Shown piece by piece: positions 45,770 to 53,970 of a stretch of 64,000 bases of DNA (positions are counted from its first letter, which is position 1; every line of letters starts with the position of its first letter). This DNA comes from Herbidospora yilanensis (GTDB lineage: Bacteria > Actinomycetota > Actinomycetes > Streptosporangiales > Streptosporangiaceae), in the NCBI RefSeq assembly GCF_001570565.1, contig NZ_BBXE01000019.1, forward strand, positions 62,001 through 126,000, in the 5' to 3' direction. The position numbers and the translations under genes are program-made. Below the pieces are notes generated by a model. That model saw nothing but the letters and a program-made list of their open reading frames with translations, ran no database searches and was not told where the DNA came from.

Positions 45770-46780
45770 CTATGCCCGGGTGGCGTCGTCCTCGGTACTG
45801 AGCCGCGACTGCATCACCCTGATGGTCTCCAGCGCCTCGCGCGTCTGCTCGGCCTCGTCGGCGAGCCGAGAGAAGGACAGCCGGTGCCCCCGCTGCTCCG
45901 CGGAGTGGAGCATGCGCTGGAGCAGCCGTCCGCGCTCCTCCAGGCGCAGCACGGCCACCCACAGGGCACGTTCGACGGCCTCGGCCTGCCCGGCGATCAT
46001 GGTGTCCATCGACCACGAGTGGCCCACCCGGCAGTCGTAGCGGGGGTCCGGGTCGCCGGGCCGGGTGTACAGCGGGCCGCTGCAGTCGGGGCAGGTGAAG
46101 CCGGACAACTCGCCCTCGGGAGGGGTGGTGGGCAGCCGGGGGGTCAGATAGCGGGCCAGGTCGCGCAGCAGTTCGCCGTCGGGCGCGACCTCCTCCGCGA
46201 TCACCGGCGACCGGGTCTGCTCCACGATCCATTCGGGCAGCCGCCGGGCCGGCAGGACCTGGCCCCGGCCGCTCGCCCGCAGCGCCGCCGACGGCATGCC
46301 GGGGAAGGCGCACTCCTCCGGGTCCTGTACGGCCACCACACCGCCGTGCCGTTCCACCAGCTCACAACCGCGCGCCCCGTCGTCGAGGGTGCCGCTGAGC
46401 ACCACCCCGGCGACCCTCGGGCCGGCGGCGACGGCGGCGCTCATGAAGAGCAGGTCGGCGGCCGGGCGGTAGCCGTTGTACCGAGGTCCCCGGCTCACCC
46501 GCTGGCGGTCGTCGTGCACGAGCAGATGGTGGTCGGCCACCGCCACCCGGATCTCCCCGGGCACGAGCGGCAGCCCGTCCTCGGCGGGCGCCGCCTTCAG
46601 CGGCCCGGCGCGGTCGAGGATGCCCGCCAGCACGCTCGACCCCGACGCGGCCACGTGCAGGACGACCAGGACCGCCGCCGGCAGGCCCGGGGGGAGACGG
46701 GCCACCAGGGCCCGCAGCGGGTCGACGCCGCCGGCCGACGCGGCGACGACCACGAGGTCTCTTCCCTGACGGCTGTCCAC
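45770..46780 (-). CDS. CheB-type methylesterase without receiver domain
   Basis: A 336-aa protein. The catalytic Ser15 in AASAGG, a His in VVLHVAAS and the Asp in SGTLDDGARG match CheB. The phosphorylation-dependent receiver domain is missing, so activity must be controlled otherwise. After the esterase domain comes a CPDCSGPL...YDCRVGH zinc-ribbon-like segment and a helical tail. GTG 46780 has AGGGG 6 nt upstream; ATG 46816 is an alternative. It is followed by cheR after 9 nt. Confidence 0.85.
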   Translation of the reverse strand: MDSRQGRDLVVVAASAGGVDPLRALVARLPPGLPAAVLVVLHVAASGSSVLAGILDRAGPLKAAPAEDGLPLVPGEIRVAVADHHLLVHDDRQRVSRGPRYNGYRPAADLLFMSAAVAAGPRVAGVVLSGTLDDGARGCELVERHGGVVAVQDPEECAFPGMPSAALRASGRGQVLPARRLPEWIVEQTRSPVIAEEVAPDGELLRDLARYLTPRLPTTPPEGELSGFTCPDCSGPLYTRPGDPDPRYDCRVGHSWSMDTMIAGQAEAVERALWVAVLRLEERGRLLQRMLHSAEQRGHRLSFSRLADEAEQTREALETIRVMQSRLSTEDDATRA

Positions 46781-46845
46781 GGGGTTCCCCTGCCCGCTAT
46801 CTCGGCATATGCACATAAGTCCGCAAAATAGGGTAGGGACCCCGA

Positions 46846-47508
46846 ATGATCCTCTCGCTCGCCGTCGTCCACGACGACCAGGCCGAACTCGGCCTCGCCC
46901 TGTCCGGCGACCTCGACTGGACCTGGACAGAGTGGCTGGAGAGCTCTCTGGCGTGCCTGCTGTTCCGGCGGTTCGAGCGGGTGACCCTCGACCTGGGCGC
47001 GGTGGGCTTCTGCGACCTGGAGGGGGCCCGGGTCCTGCTCCGCTTCACGGCGCTGGTGGAGCTCGACGGGGCGACCCTGCGCACGACCGGCGGCGGTCCG
47101 GCCGCCCGCCTGCTCGGGCTGCTGTCCCGGGCTCCGGCGGAGAGCACGCCCGCCACGGGCGGCGAGGCCGTGGCCGAAGCGGCCACCCGGCATCTGCCGG
47201 TGGTCCGCGGCGCCCGGCCCGGCACGGAGTCCCGGCTGCGCCGGCCGCTCGACGCGGGCGTGCCGGCCGCCGATTCCGCGGTCCATCCGGCCATGCGGCG
47301 GGCGGCGGAGCTGAGCGCCATCATGCGGGAGGAGGTGCGGACCATGCGGGAGCGCGCCGCCGCCAACTGCGCCGACGTGGCCGAACTGCACGAGCGGCTG
47401 GCGCGCATGCACACGTTCGCCGGGCCCGGGCTCGACTGTGACCGCGGCTCCCACCGGCGCAAGGCCGCGGAGTTCCGGGCCAGGAGCAACCGCCTCGCCC
47501 CCGCCTGA
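46846..47508 (+). CDS. STAS-domain protein with helical C-terminal extension
   Basis: A 220-aa protein. The STAS domain (about residues 1-95) resembles anti-anti-sigma factors, but the phosphorylatable Ser of the DSSG motif is replaced: the sequence is FCDLEGARVL with Glu59. The C-terminal part has a helical region (MRRAAELSAIMREEVRTM). It may be an anti-sigma antagonist outside kinase control, or a ligand-binding STAS. It diverges from cheB; TAGGGT (46829-46834) is a possible -10. Confidence 0.75.
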   Translation: MILSLAVVHDDQAELGLALSGDLDWTWTEWLESSLACLLFRRFERVTLDLGAVGFCDLEGARVLLRFTALVELDGATLRTTGGGPAARLLGLLSRAPAESTPATGGEAVAEAATRHLPVVRGARPGTESRLRRPLDAGVPAADSAVHPAMRRAAELSAIMREEVRTMRERAAANCADVAELHERLARMHTFAGPGLDCDRGSHRRKAAEFRARSNRLAPA

Positions 47509-47576
47509 CCTTCTGCGCGGGCACCCGTGGGGGCATGGTGTCACCAGTGTCGATCAGGCGATGGAGATGAGGTGAG

Positions 47577-48674
47577 ATGAGCGATTCGGCGGCCGACGCG
47601 TTCGAGAGCGAGTTCATCGAGTTCCAGAATCGCCTGGCGTACCTGCGGGAGTCGCGGGCGTACGTGACCGACCGCCTCGGCCACGACGAGTGGGTCGAGG
47701 CCGCCCTGCTGGAGCTCGACGTGGCCGCCGAGGAGCTCAAGGTCCGCCAGGAGGAACTGCTCTCCTGGGCCGACCAGGTGGCCGTCGAGAAGAGCCCGGC
47801 CGAGCCCGAACGCCTCCTGCTGCGCGCCGCCTTCACCGGCTCGCCGTTCCCCACCCTGATCGTGACCGGCGACGACGGGGTGATCCGGCGGGCCAACGCC
47901 GCCGCGCTCGCCCTGCTCGACGTGACCCGGTCGTACGCGGCCGGACGGCCCTTCCCGGTCTTCGCCGACCTGCGCTTCCGGGCCGCCCTGCGGTCGGCGC
48001 TGGCGGCGGCGGGCCGGACCGGCGAGGCCCGGACGGTCCGGATGCGGCTGGCGCGGCGGCGGCTGCCCCCGGTCGACGTCACGCTCGCCATCGCCCCGCT
48101 CGACCTGCCGGGCGAGCGGCCCCACCTGCTGATCGGCACCGCGATCGTGCCGCCGCCGGAACCGGTGACGCCGTCCGGGCCCGAGATCCAGCCCGCGCGC
48201 GAGGACGTGTTGTGCTCCTTCGCCCGGCTGCTGCTCTCGCCCGGGTTCTCCCTCGGCCAGGCGGCCGGCGCGCTGCGGGAGGCCCTGGCCGACTGGGTGT
48301 ACGTCGACCTGGTGGACGAGACCGGCGCGTGGCGCCCGTCGGCGGTCGTGGCCGGTGAGGGCGTCTCGGCCGACGACCACCGGCCGCTCGCCCTGCCGCG
48401 CCGGGTCCTGGAGAGCGGGCGCCTGGCGCTGGAGAGCCCGCTCGACGATCTCGGCGTCCTGGGAGAGGACGCCGACGGGGTCAGGGTGGCCGCGCGGCTG
48501 GGGGTCGGCTCCCTGGTCTGCGTGCGGCTCGCCGCCCGCCGCCCGATGGGCACGGTGACGCTCGCGCGCCGCGGCGGCGCACGGCCTCCGCTCTCCCTGG
48601 CCGAGGCCGGCCTGCTGCGCGAACTGGGCGACCAGCTCGCCCTCCGGCTCGACCTCGACGAACTTTTGGCCTGA
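47577..48674 (+). CDS. PAS-GAF sensory protein without output domain
   Basis: A 365-aa protein. An N-terminal coiled coil (residues 1-75; LELDVAAEELKVRQEELLSW) leads to a PAS domain (about 80-195; GSPFPTLIVTGDDGVIRRAN) and a GAF domain (about 215-365). In relatives a PP2C phosphatase or histidine kinase follows; here the gene simply ends. It probably signals through a partner, perhaps the STAS or CheR protein nearby. GAGGTGAG precedes the ATG. Confidence 0.75.
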   Translation: MSDSAADAFESEFIEFQNRLAYLRESRAYVTDRLGHDEWVEAALLELDVAAEELKVRQEELLSWADQVAVEKSPAEPERLLLRAAFTGSPFPTLIVTGDDGVIRRANAAALALLDVTRSYAAGRPFPVFADLRFRAALRSALAAAGRTGEARTVRMRLARRRLPPVDVTLAIAPLDLPGERPHLLIGTAIVPPPEPVTPSGPEIQPAREDVLCSFARLLLSPGFSLGQAAGALREALADWVYVDLVDETGAWRPSAVVAGEGVSADDHRPLALPRRVLESGRLALESPLDDLGVLGEDADGVRVAARLGVGSLVCVRLAARRPMGTVTLARRGGARPPLSLAEAGLLRELGDQLALRLDLDELLA

Positions 48675-48731
48675 CCGGGGGCGTGGCGCGGCCGATGCGG
48701 GGCAGGCGGACCCTTGTCGGAAGGAGAAACG

Positions 48732-49148
48732 ATGACAACCGCCCGCGAGATCATGACTCCGAACGCGGAGTGCGTGAACTCCGACCAGACCATCGCCGAC
48801 GCCGCCGAGAAGATGCAGCGCCTCGACGTCGGCTCCCTGCCGATCTGCGGCGAGGACAACCGCCTCAAGGGCATGATCACCGACCGCGACATCGTGGTGA
48901 AGGTGATCGCCCAGGGCCGCGACCCCAAGTCATGCCTGGCCGGTGAGCTGGGGGGCAAGGAGGTGGTGACGATCGGCGCCGACGACGACGCCCAGGAGAT
49001 CCTGCGCACGATGGGCGAAGGCAAGGTCCGCCGCCTGCCCGTGATCGACGGTCACACCCTGGTGGGGATGGTCGCCCTGGCCGATGTCGCCAAGGCCCTT
49101 CCGGAAACGTCGGTCGGCGACCTCATGGCGGCGCTGACCACCGACTGA
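48732..49148 (+). CDS. CBS-domain protein (hypoxic-response type)
   Basis: A 138-aa protein made of two CBS motifs (REIMTPNAECVNSDQTI and GKEVVTIGADDDAQEIL), each ending in a nucleotide-binding-type segment (GMITDRDIVVKVIA, GMVALADVAKAL). Small CBS proteins such as M. tuberculosis HRP1 are induced by hypoxia. It may sense AMP/ATP. AAGGAG lies 6 nt before ATG 48732. Confidence 0.9.
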   Translation: MTTAREIMTPNAECVNSDQTIADAAEKMQRLDVGSLPICGEDNRLKGMITDRDIVVKVIAQGRDPKSCLAGELGGKEVVTIGADDDAQEILRTMGEGKVRRLPVIDGHTLVGMVALADVAKALPETSVGDLMAALTTD

Positions 49149-49218
49149 CGCTCTTCGCCGGCCCGGTCGTGCCGCCACGGCCGGGCCCTGAAGGAAACAC
49201 GGAGGAGAGGCAGACACC

Positions 49219-49617
49219 ATGCCCGCACGCCAGGAACTCCCCGACACGTTGAAGCGCTCCCCGAAGAAGGCCCAGCGGACCTGGCTCAAGGCCCACGACT
49301 CGGCCGTCGAACAGTACGGCGAGGGCGAACGGGCCCACCGGACCGCCAACGCGGCCCTGAAGCACGGTTTCGAGAAGGTCGGCGACCACTGGGAGCCCAA
49401 GGCCCAGAAGGGCCCCTCCGACCGGCAGGCCGAGAAGAGCACCCCCAAGCCCGGCAAGACCGCCGAGGGCGTCGACGCCAACGCCTCCAAGCAGCACCTC
49501 TACGACGTGGCCAAGCGCCTGGAGGTGCCGGGCAGGTCCTCCATGAGCAAGCCCGAGCTGGTCGAGGCGATCAAGAAGGCGAACCGGAGGGCGTCGGCCA
49601 AGGCCCGCTCGAAGTGA
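49219..49617 (+). CDS. ChaB-family protein with Rho-N/SAP-like tail
   Basis: A 132-aa basic protein. ChaB domain at residues 1-60 (LPDTLKRSPKKAQRTWLKAH); a low-complexity Lys/Pro linker; and a C-terminal SAP or Rho-N-like helix pair (KQHLYDVAKRLEVPGRSSMS) ending in a basic ASAKARSK tail. The combination suggests nucleic acid binding. ChaB was tied to cation transport in E. coli, with little proof. It belongs to the stress cluster by position. Confidence 0.85.
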   Translation: MPARQELPDTLKRSPKKAQRTWLKAHDSAVEQYGEGERAHRTANAALKHGFEKVGDHWEPKAQKGPSDRQAEKSTPKPGKTAEGVDANASKQHLYDVAKRLEVPGRSSMSKPELVEAIKKANRRASAKARSK

Positions 49618-49623
49618 CCGCCG

Positions 49624-50397
49624 TCAGCCCGCGAGGAACGCGCGCACGATCGGCCCGGTGACCTCCGGGTCGATCGTGTGGGTCTGGCCGTCGAGGGCCA
49701 CCACGTGGGCCCCGTCGATCGCCGTGCCCAGGGCCGCCACCATGCCGCGCAGCCGGTCGGGGCTGGCCGCGCCGTCGAGGACCAGCGTGGGCGGCGGGCG
49801 CAGGCCGGCGAGCCGTCCGGGCAGCTCCCGGTCGGTCACGAGCAGGGCGTCGTAGACGGACGAGGGCGCCAGCGCCTCCAGGCGCCGCCAGAAGGGGGCG
49901 TTCCTGGCCTGCTCCACCATGTGGGGCGGCATGCCGATGATCTTGAGCTGGAAGTATTCGACCGCCTCCTCGCGCCGCCCATGGGAGACCAGCTCGGTCA
50001 GGTGGCCGGCGTGGTCGGCGGGCGAGGGGTTCTCGTTCTGGTAGGGCGGCTCGTAGAGGGCCAGCCGGGTGATGCGGGCCCCGTCGAGCAGCGCGTTCAG
50101 CGCCAGCAGCCCGCCCGAGGAGTAGCCGAACACGGCCGCCTCGCCGCCCGCGACCTCGATCATGGCCTTCAGGTCGTCGACCTCGTCGGCGATCCGGTAG
50201 GGCAGCGCCACCTCGCCGCTGCCGCCGCGCCCCCGCCGGTCGTAGACGAAGACCGTGAAGTGGCCGGCCAGCGCCTCGGCCAGCGGCAGGCCGGTGGCGC
50301 GCTCGTTGAAGACCCCCAGCACGACGATCACCGGCGGCCCCTCGCCGACCCGGTCGTAGGCCAGCGTGGTGCCGTCACGCGAGGTCGTAATCATCAT
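49624..50397 (-). CDS. Alpha/beta hydrolase
   Basis: A 257-aa hydrolase-fold enzyme. The nucleophile elbow is GYSSGG with Ser near residue 95, the oxyanion segment lies in VVLGVFNER, and the likely His is in GQTHTIDPE. Substrate unknown. TAGAAC lies 7 nt before ATG 50397, so the mRNA is probably leaderless. It is separate from the polyketide genes upstream of it. Confidence 0.88.
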   Translation of the reverse strand: MMITTSRDGTTLAYDRVGEGPPVIVVLGVFNERATGLPLAEALAGHFTVFVYDRRGRGGSGEVALPYRIADEVDDLKAMIEVAGGEAAVFGYSSGGLLALNALLDGARITRLALYEPPYQNENPSPADHAGHLTELVSHGRREEAVEYFQLKIIGMPPHMVEQARNAPFWRRLEALAPSSVYDALLVTDRELPGRLAGLRPPPTLVLDGAASPDRLRGMVAALGTAIDGAHVVALDGQTHTIDPEVTGPIVRAFLAG

Positions 50398-50527
50398 GAC
50401 AACCGTTCTATCAGCCGAGCCGATGACCATCGGCGCACCTCGGTCCGGCACGTCTGCACCGCCGCGGAGACACTTCCCGGCGATAGCCCCCCCGACGGCG
50501 CCCCTACGAGGCCGGGTCTGACCGCCG

Positions 50528-51544
50528 CTAGGCCAGGAGTGCGACGGCCGCGCGGAAGGCCCATGGGAGCCGCCGCGCGGCCGGCGCGATGAGGTCGCCG
50601 GCCACCCGGTTGCCCCGCACGGCCACCAGCGCCTCCGTGAGCGCCCGGTGCCGCCGCGACAACCGCCTCCAGGCGCGCTCGTACGCACCGGGATCGCCGG
50701 TCCGCAGGGCCGCGACCAGCGCCTCGGCCGAGCGCGCCGCCAGCGAGATCCCCTCCCCGGTGAGCGCGTCGACGTATCCGGCGGCGTCGCCGACCAGCAG
50801 CACCCGCCCGGCCACCCGCGCCCTGGCTCCCTGCCGCAGCGGCCCGGCCCCCCTGACCGGCGAACACGCGGGGCCGAGCCGGTCGCGCAGCGCGGGGAAG
50901 GCCGCCAGGTGCTCCTCGTAGGGGACACGCCGCGAGCTCAGCACCGCCACCCCCACCAGATCGGCCCCCACGGGCGTCACATAGGCCTCCGCGCCCGGCG
51001 ACCAGTGCACCTCGACGTGGGAGTTCCACGGGGCGACCGCGAAATGGCGGCGCAGACCGTGGCGGCGTGCCCGCCGGGGCGGGAGGGTCAGCCCCAGGGC
51101 GGCGCGTAAGGGGGAGTGCAGCCCGTCGGCCGCGACCAGCCAGCGGGCCCGGCCGAACCCGTCGGCCTCGACGTCGCCGGGCCGCTGCCGGAACCGCTCG
51201 ACCCGCCCGGCGACCACGCGCACCCCGAGTTCGGCGGCCCGCTTGGCCAGGGCCTCGTGCAGGATCGTGCGCCGGACGCCGAGCCCGGACGACCCGCGCG
51301 GGAACGGCGCGGTCACCGAGCCGCCGGCGTCGAGGTAGGCGATGCCGCGCAGCGGCCACCCCTCCGGCCGCACCCCCAGCGACCGCAGCGCCTCGGCCCC
51401 CGTGGGCATCAGGCCCTCTCCGCACGCCTTGTCGACCGGGGCCGCCCGGGGTTCGACGACGACGGCCTCCATCCCGGCCAGCGCGGCGTGGCAGGCCGTC
51501 GCCAGCCCGGCGGGCCCGCCGCCCGCGATCAATAAGTCGATCAC
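50528..51544 (-). CDS. FAD-dependent oxidoreductase (geranylgeranyl reductase/SrsC-like)
   Basis: A 338-aa flavoprotein of the p-hydroxybenzoate hydroxylase fold. The N-terminal FAD loop is IAGGGPAGLATA, DKACGEGL is the group marker, and VLLVGDAAGYVDALTGEGI the second FAD motif. In alkylquinone loci such an enzyme hydroxylates the resorcinol ring; geranylgeranyl reductases also have this pattern. It is the last gene of a three-gene operon and overlaps its neighbour by 4 nt. Confidence 0.85.
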   Translation of the reverse strand: MIDLLIAGGGPAGLATACHAALAGMEAVVVEPRAAPVDKACGEGLMPTGAEALRSLGVRPEGWPLRGIAYLDAGGSVTAPFPRGSSGLGVRRTILHEALAKRAAELGVRVVAGRVERFRQRPGDVEADGFGRARWLVAADGLHSPLRAALGLTLPPRRARRHGLRRHFAVAPWNSHVEVHWSPGAEAYVTPVGADLVGVAVLSSRRVPYEEHLAAFPALRDRLGPACSPVRGAGPLRQGARARVAGRVLLVGDAAGYVDALTGEGISLAARSAEALVAALRTGDPGAYERAWRRLSRRHRALTEALVAVRGNRVAGDLIAPAARRLPWAFRAAVALLA

Positions 51545-52056
51545 GCGGTTTCCAGCCGGGCCAGCGCGGCCTCCTCACACCGGATGCGGACCACCATCAG
51601 CCCCGCGTTCAGCACCGTGAAGACCAGCGCCGTGACCCAGGCGGAGTGCACGAGGGGCAGTGCCAGGCCCTCGACGGCCACCGCGACGTAGTTGGGGTGG
51701 CGCAGGACGCGGTAGGGGCCGCCCGTGACCGCCTTCAGCCCCGGCACCACCACGACCTGGGTGTTCCACTGGTGCCCCAGCGTCCTGATGCACCACCAGC
51801 GCAGCGCCTGGGAGGCCGCCACCAGCGCCAGCATCGTCCAGCCGAGGGCGGGCACGAAGGGTCGGTCGGCGGCGTACACCTCGATCAGGCAGCCCGCCAG
51901 CAGCCCGGTGTGCAGCACCACCATGAAGGGATAGTGGCCCTGACCGGCCACGATCCCGCCCCGGGCCAGGCTCCAGCGGAGGTTGCGCTTGGCGACGACG
52001 AGTTCGGCCAGGCGCTCGGCCCCGACGAGGGCGACCAGCACGGCGTACCAGCCCAT
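51541..52056 (-). CDS. Isoprenylcysteine carboxyl methyltransferase-family protein (SrsB-like)
   Basis: A 171-aa membrane enzyme with about five hydrophobic segments and the ICMT motif GPYRVLRHPNYVAV, where SAM binds. In srs-type operons it O-methylates the alkylresorcinol made by the type III PKS. ATG 52056 shares its first base with the upstream stop and has GGAG 5 nt before it. Confidence 0.85.
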   Translation of the reverse strand: MGWYAVLVALVGAERLAELVVAKRNLRWSLARGGIVAGQGHYPFMVVLHTGLLAGCLIEVYAADRPFVPALGWTMLALVAASQALRWWCIRTLGHQWNTQVVVVPGLKAVTGGPYRVLRHPNYVAVAVEGLALPLVHSAWVTALVFTVLNAGLMVVRIRCEEAALARLETA

Positions 52057-53099
52057 CACCACTCCAGCAGGACGAGTTCCGAGCAGAACCCCGGGCCCAT
52101 CGCGATCATGAGGCCGGGGGTGCCCCTGGGGGGATCGAGCGCCATCGTGTCGGCCAGCACGCGCAGCACCGACGACGACGACAGGTTGCCGACCTCGGCC
52201 AGCGACCGCCACGTCACTTCGAGCGCGCCGGGCGGCAGGTCCAGCGCCTCGACGACCGCCTCCAGGACCCTCGGCCCGCCGGGGTGGCAGACCCAGGCCG
52301 TGACGTCCTTCCTGGTCAGCCCGTGGTCGGCCAGGAAGTCGTCGACGTCGCCGGGCAGGTAGGTGCGGACCACGGCCGGGACGCTGGCGTCCAGGACCAC
52401 CCGGAAGCCGCCGTTGGTGATGTCCCAGCCCATGACCTGGTCGGAGTCGGGATAGAGGTGGGAGCGCGAGTCGACCACGCGGGGCCCGGGGCCCTCGGAC
52501 GTGGTGGCCACCACGGCGGTCACGCCGTCGCCGAACAGGCCGCCCGCGACCAGGTTGGCGATCGAGCGGTCGTCGCGCTGGATGGTGAGGGAGCAGAACT
52601 CCACCGACAGCAGCACCGCGACCTGGCCGGACTTCGCCGACAGGTAGTCGTGCACGCGGGCGATCCCGGCCGCGCCGCCCACGCAGCCCAGGCCGAACAG
52701 CGGCAGGCGCTTCACGTCGGGCCGCATGCCCAGCCGGGAGGCGATGCGGGCCTCGATCGACGGCGCCGCGATGCCGGTCACCGTGGTGAAGAGGATCATG
52801 TCGACGTCGCGGGGGGTCAGGCCGGCCGCGTCGAGGGCCGCCGCGACGGCCTGGGAGCCCAGGTCGACCGCCGCCGCGACGAACACGTCGTTGGCCGCGC
52901 CGAAGCCGTCGAGTTTCACGTAGTCGTCGAGGGGCAGTACGAGATGCCGGAACTCGACTCGGGCGTGCCGGTGCAGTCGTTCGAGAACGCGGCGTTCGGT
53001 GGCGTCGAGGAAGCCCAGCCGGGCGATCGCATCGGTGATCTCGGCCTGCGCGTAGCGGTTCGGCGGCAGGACGCCATGAACTGCGGCGATACGTGACAT
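52056..53099 (-). CDS. Type III polyketide synthase (alkylresorcinol synthase/SrsA-like)
   Basis: A 347-aa thiolase-fold enzyme. Catalytic Cys139 lies in LFGLGCVGGAAG, the His in VCHPGGPRV and the Asn in EVGNLSSSSV. It probably extends a long-chain acyl-CoA starter with malonyl-CoA units to give resorcinols or pyrones. It is the first gene of an operon with an ICMT-like methyltransferase and a flavoprotein, the same order as srsABC of Streptomyces griseus as I recall it. GGGAG precedes ATG 53099; an in-frame upstream start is not supported. Confidence 0.9.
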   Translation of the reverse strand: MSRIAAVHGVLPPNRYAQAEITDAIARLGFLDATERRVLERLHRHARVEFRHLVLPLDDYVKLDGFGAANDVFVAAAVDLGSQAVAAALDAAGLTPRDVDMILFTTVTGIAAPSIEARIASRLGMRPDVKRLPLFGLGCVGGAAGIARVHDYLSAKSGQVAVLLSVEFCSLTIQRDDRSIANLVAGGLFGDGVTAVVATTSEGPGPRVVDSRSHLYPDSDQVMGWDITNGGFRVVLDASVPAVVRTYLPGDVDDFLADHGLTRKDVTAWVCHPGGPRVLEAVVEALDLPPGALEVTWRSLAEVGNLSSSSVLRVLADTMALDPPRGTPGLMIAMGPGFCSELVLLEW

Positions 53100-53160
53100 C
53101 GCACTCCCAGATCGGCAGAAATCCATCCCCTTCCGATCTCTGCCCACCCCTCACGGGTTC

Positions 53161-53970
53161 ATGTGCGTCCCGCTGGGAACCCCAACCTCTGTGCTCCTGG
53201 GATTAGCGCTCGCCTGCCACCCCGGGCCGACGCTGGCGGTCACCGCCCTCGTGACCGCGCTGGCCGCCGGATCGGGGCGGGACCTCGCCGGGTGCCTGCT
53301 CGTGCTGGCCGCCGTGCTGGCCGGGCAGTTGTCGGTGGGCTGGTCGAACGACGCCGTGGACGCGGGCCGCGACCGGGCGCTGGGCCGGACCGGGAAACCG
53401 GCGGTCTCCGGGCTCGTGTCGGTGCGGCCCCTGTGGTCGGCCGCCGCGGTCGCCCTGCTGGCGTGCGTGCCGCTGTCGCTGGCCAACGGGCTGCTCGCGG
53501 GCGGGTTCCATCTGCTGGGGGTGGCCGCGGCGTGGGCGTACAACCTCGGGCTGAAGGCCACGGTCTTCTCGTGGGCGCCCTACGCGATCGGGTTCGGGCA
53601 GTTCCCGGCGTTCGTGTCGCTCGGGCTGCCCGGTCAGCCGTGGCCCGCCTGGTGGTCGGTGACCGCCGGGGCGCTGCTCGGGATCGGCGCCCACCTGGCC
53701 AACGTGCTCCCCGACATCGACGGCGACCTGGAGACGGGGGTGCACGGCCTGCCCCAGCGGCTCGGCCGCCGCCGGACCCTGCTGCTCACCCCGGTCTTCC
53801 TGGTCGCCGCCGTCGCCGTGCTCTGGTGGCCCGCGGCGCTGCTCGCCGCCACGCTGGCACTGGCGCCCCGGCTGGTGCGCCATCCCGCCGCGCCGTTCCA
53901 GAGCGCCGTCGCGGTCGCCGCACTGGCCGTCGTGCTCCTGCTGGCCCGCGGAACCGGTCAGCCCTTGTAG
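53161..53970 (+). CDS. UbiA-family prenyltransferase
   Basis: A 269-aa membrane protein with eight or nine hydrophobic segments. The first Asp-rich motif is NDAVDAGRD, the second DIDGDLETG; both bind Mg-diphosphate. It attaches a prenyl chain to an aromatic or similar acceptor. It diverges from the PKS operon with 61 nt between, so a prenylated product of that locus is possible. GTG 53191 is an alternative start. The 3' end overlaps the convergent rtcB by 13 nt. Confidence 0.85.
   Translation: MCVPLGTPTSVLLGLALACHPGPTLAVTALVTALAAGSGRDLAGCLLVLAAVLAGQLSVGWSNDAVDAGRDRALGRTGKPAVSGLVSVRPLWSAAAVALLACVPLSLANGLLAGGFHLLGVAAAWAYNLGLKATVFSWAPYAIGFGQFPAFVSLGLPGQPWPAWWSVTAGALLGIGAHLANVLPDIDGDLETGVHGLPQRLGRRRTLLLTPVFLVAAVAVLWWPAALLAATLALAPRLVRHPAAPFQSAVAVAALAVVLLLARGTGQPL

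Noticed and set aside
43859-46831. 990-codon open frame opposite cheR and cheB
   Set aside because: It is an antisense shadow of two genes with complete catalytic motifs.
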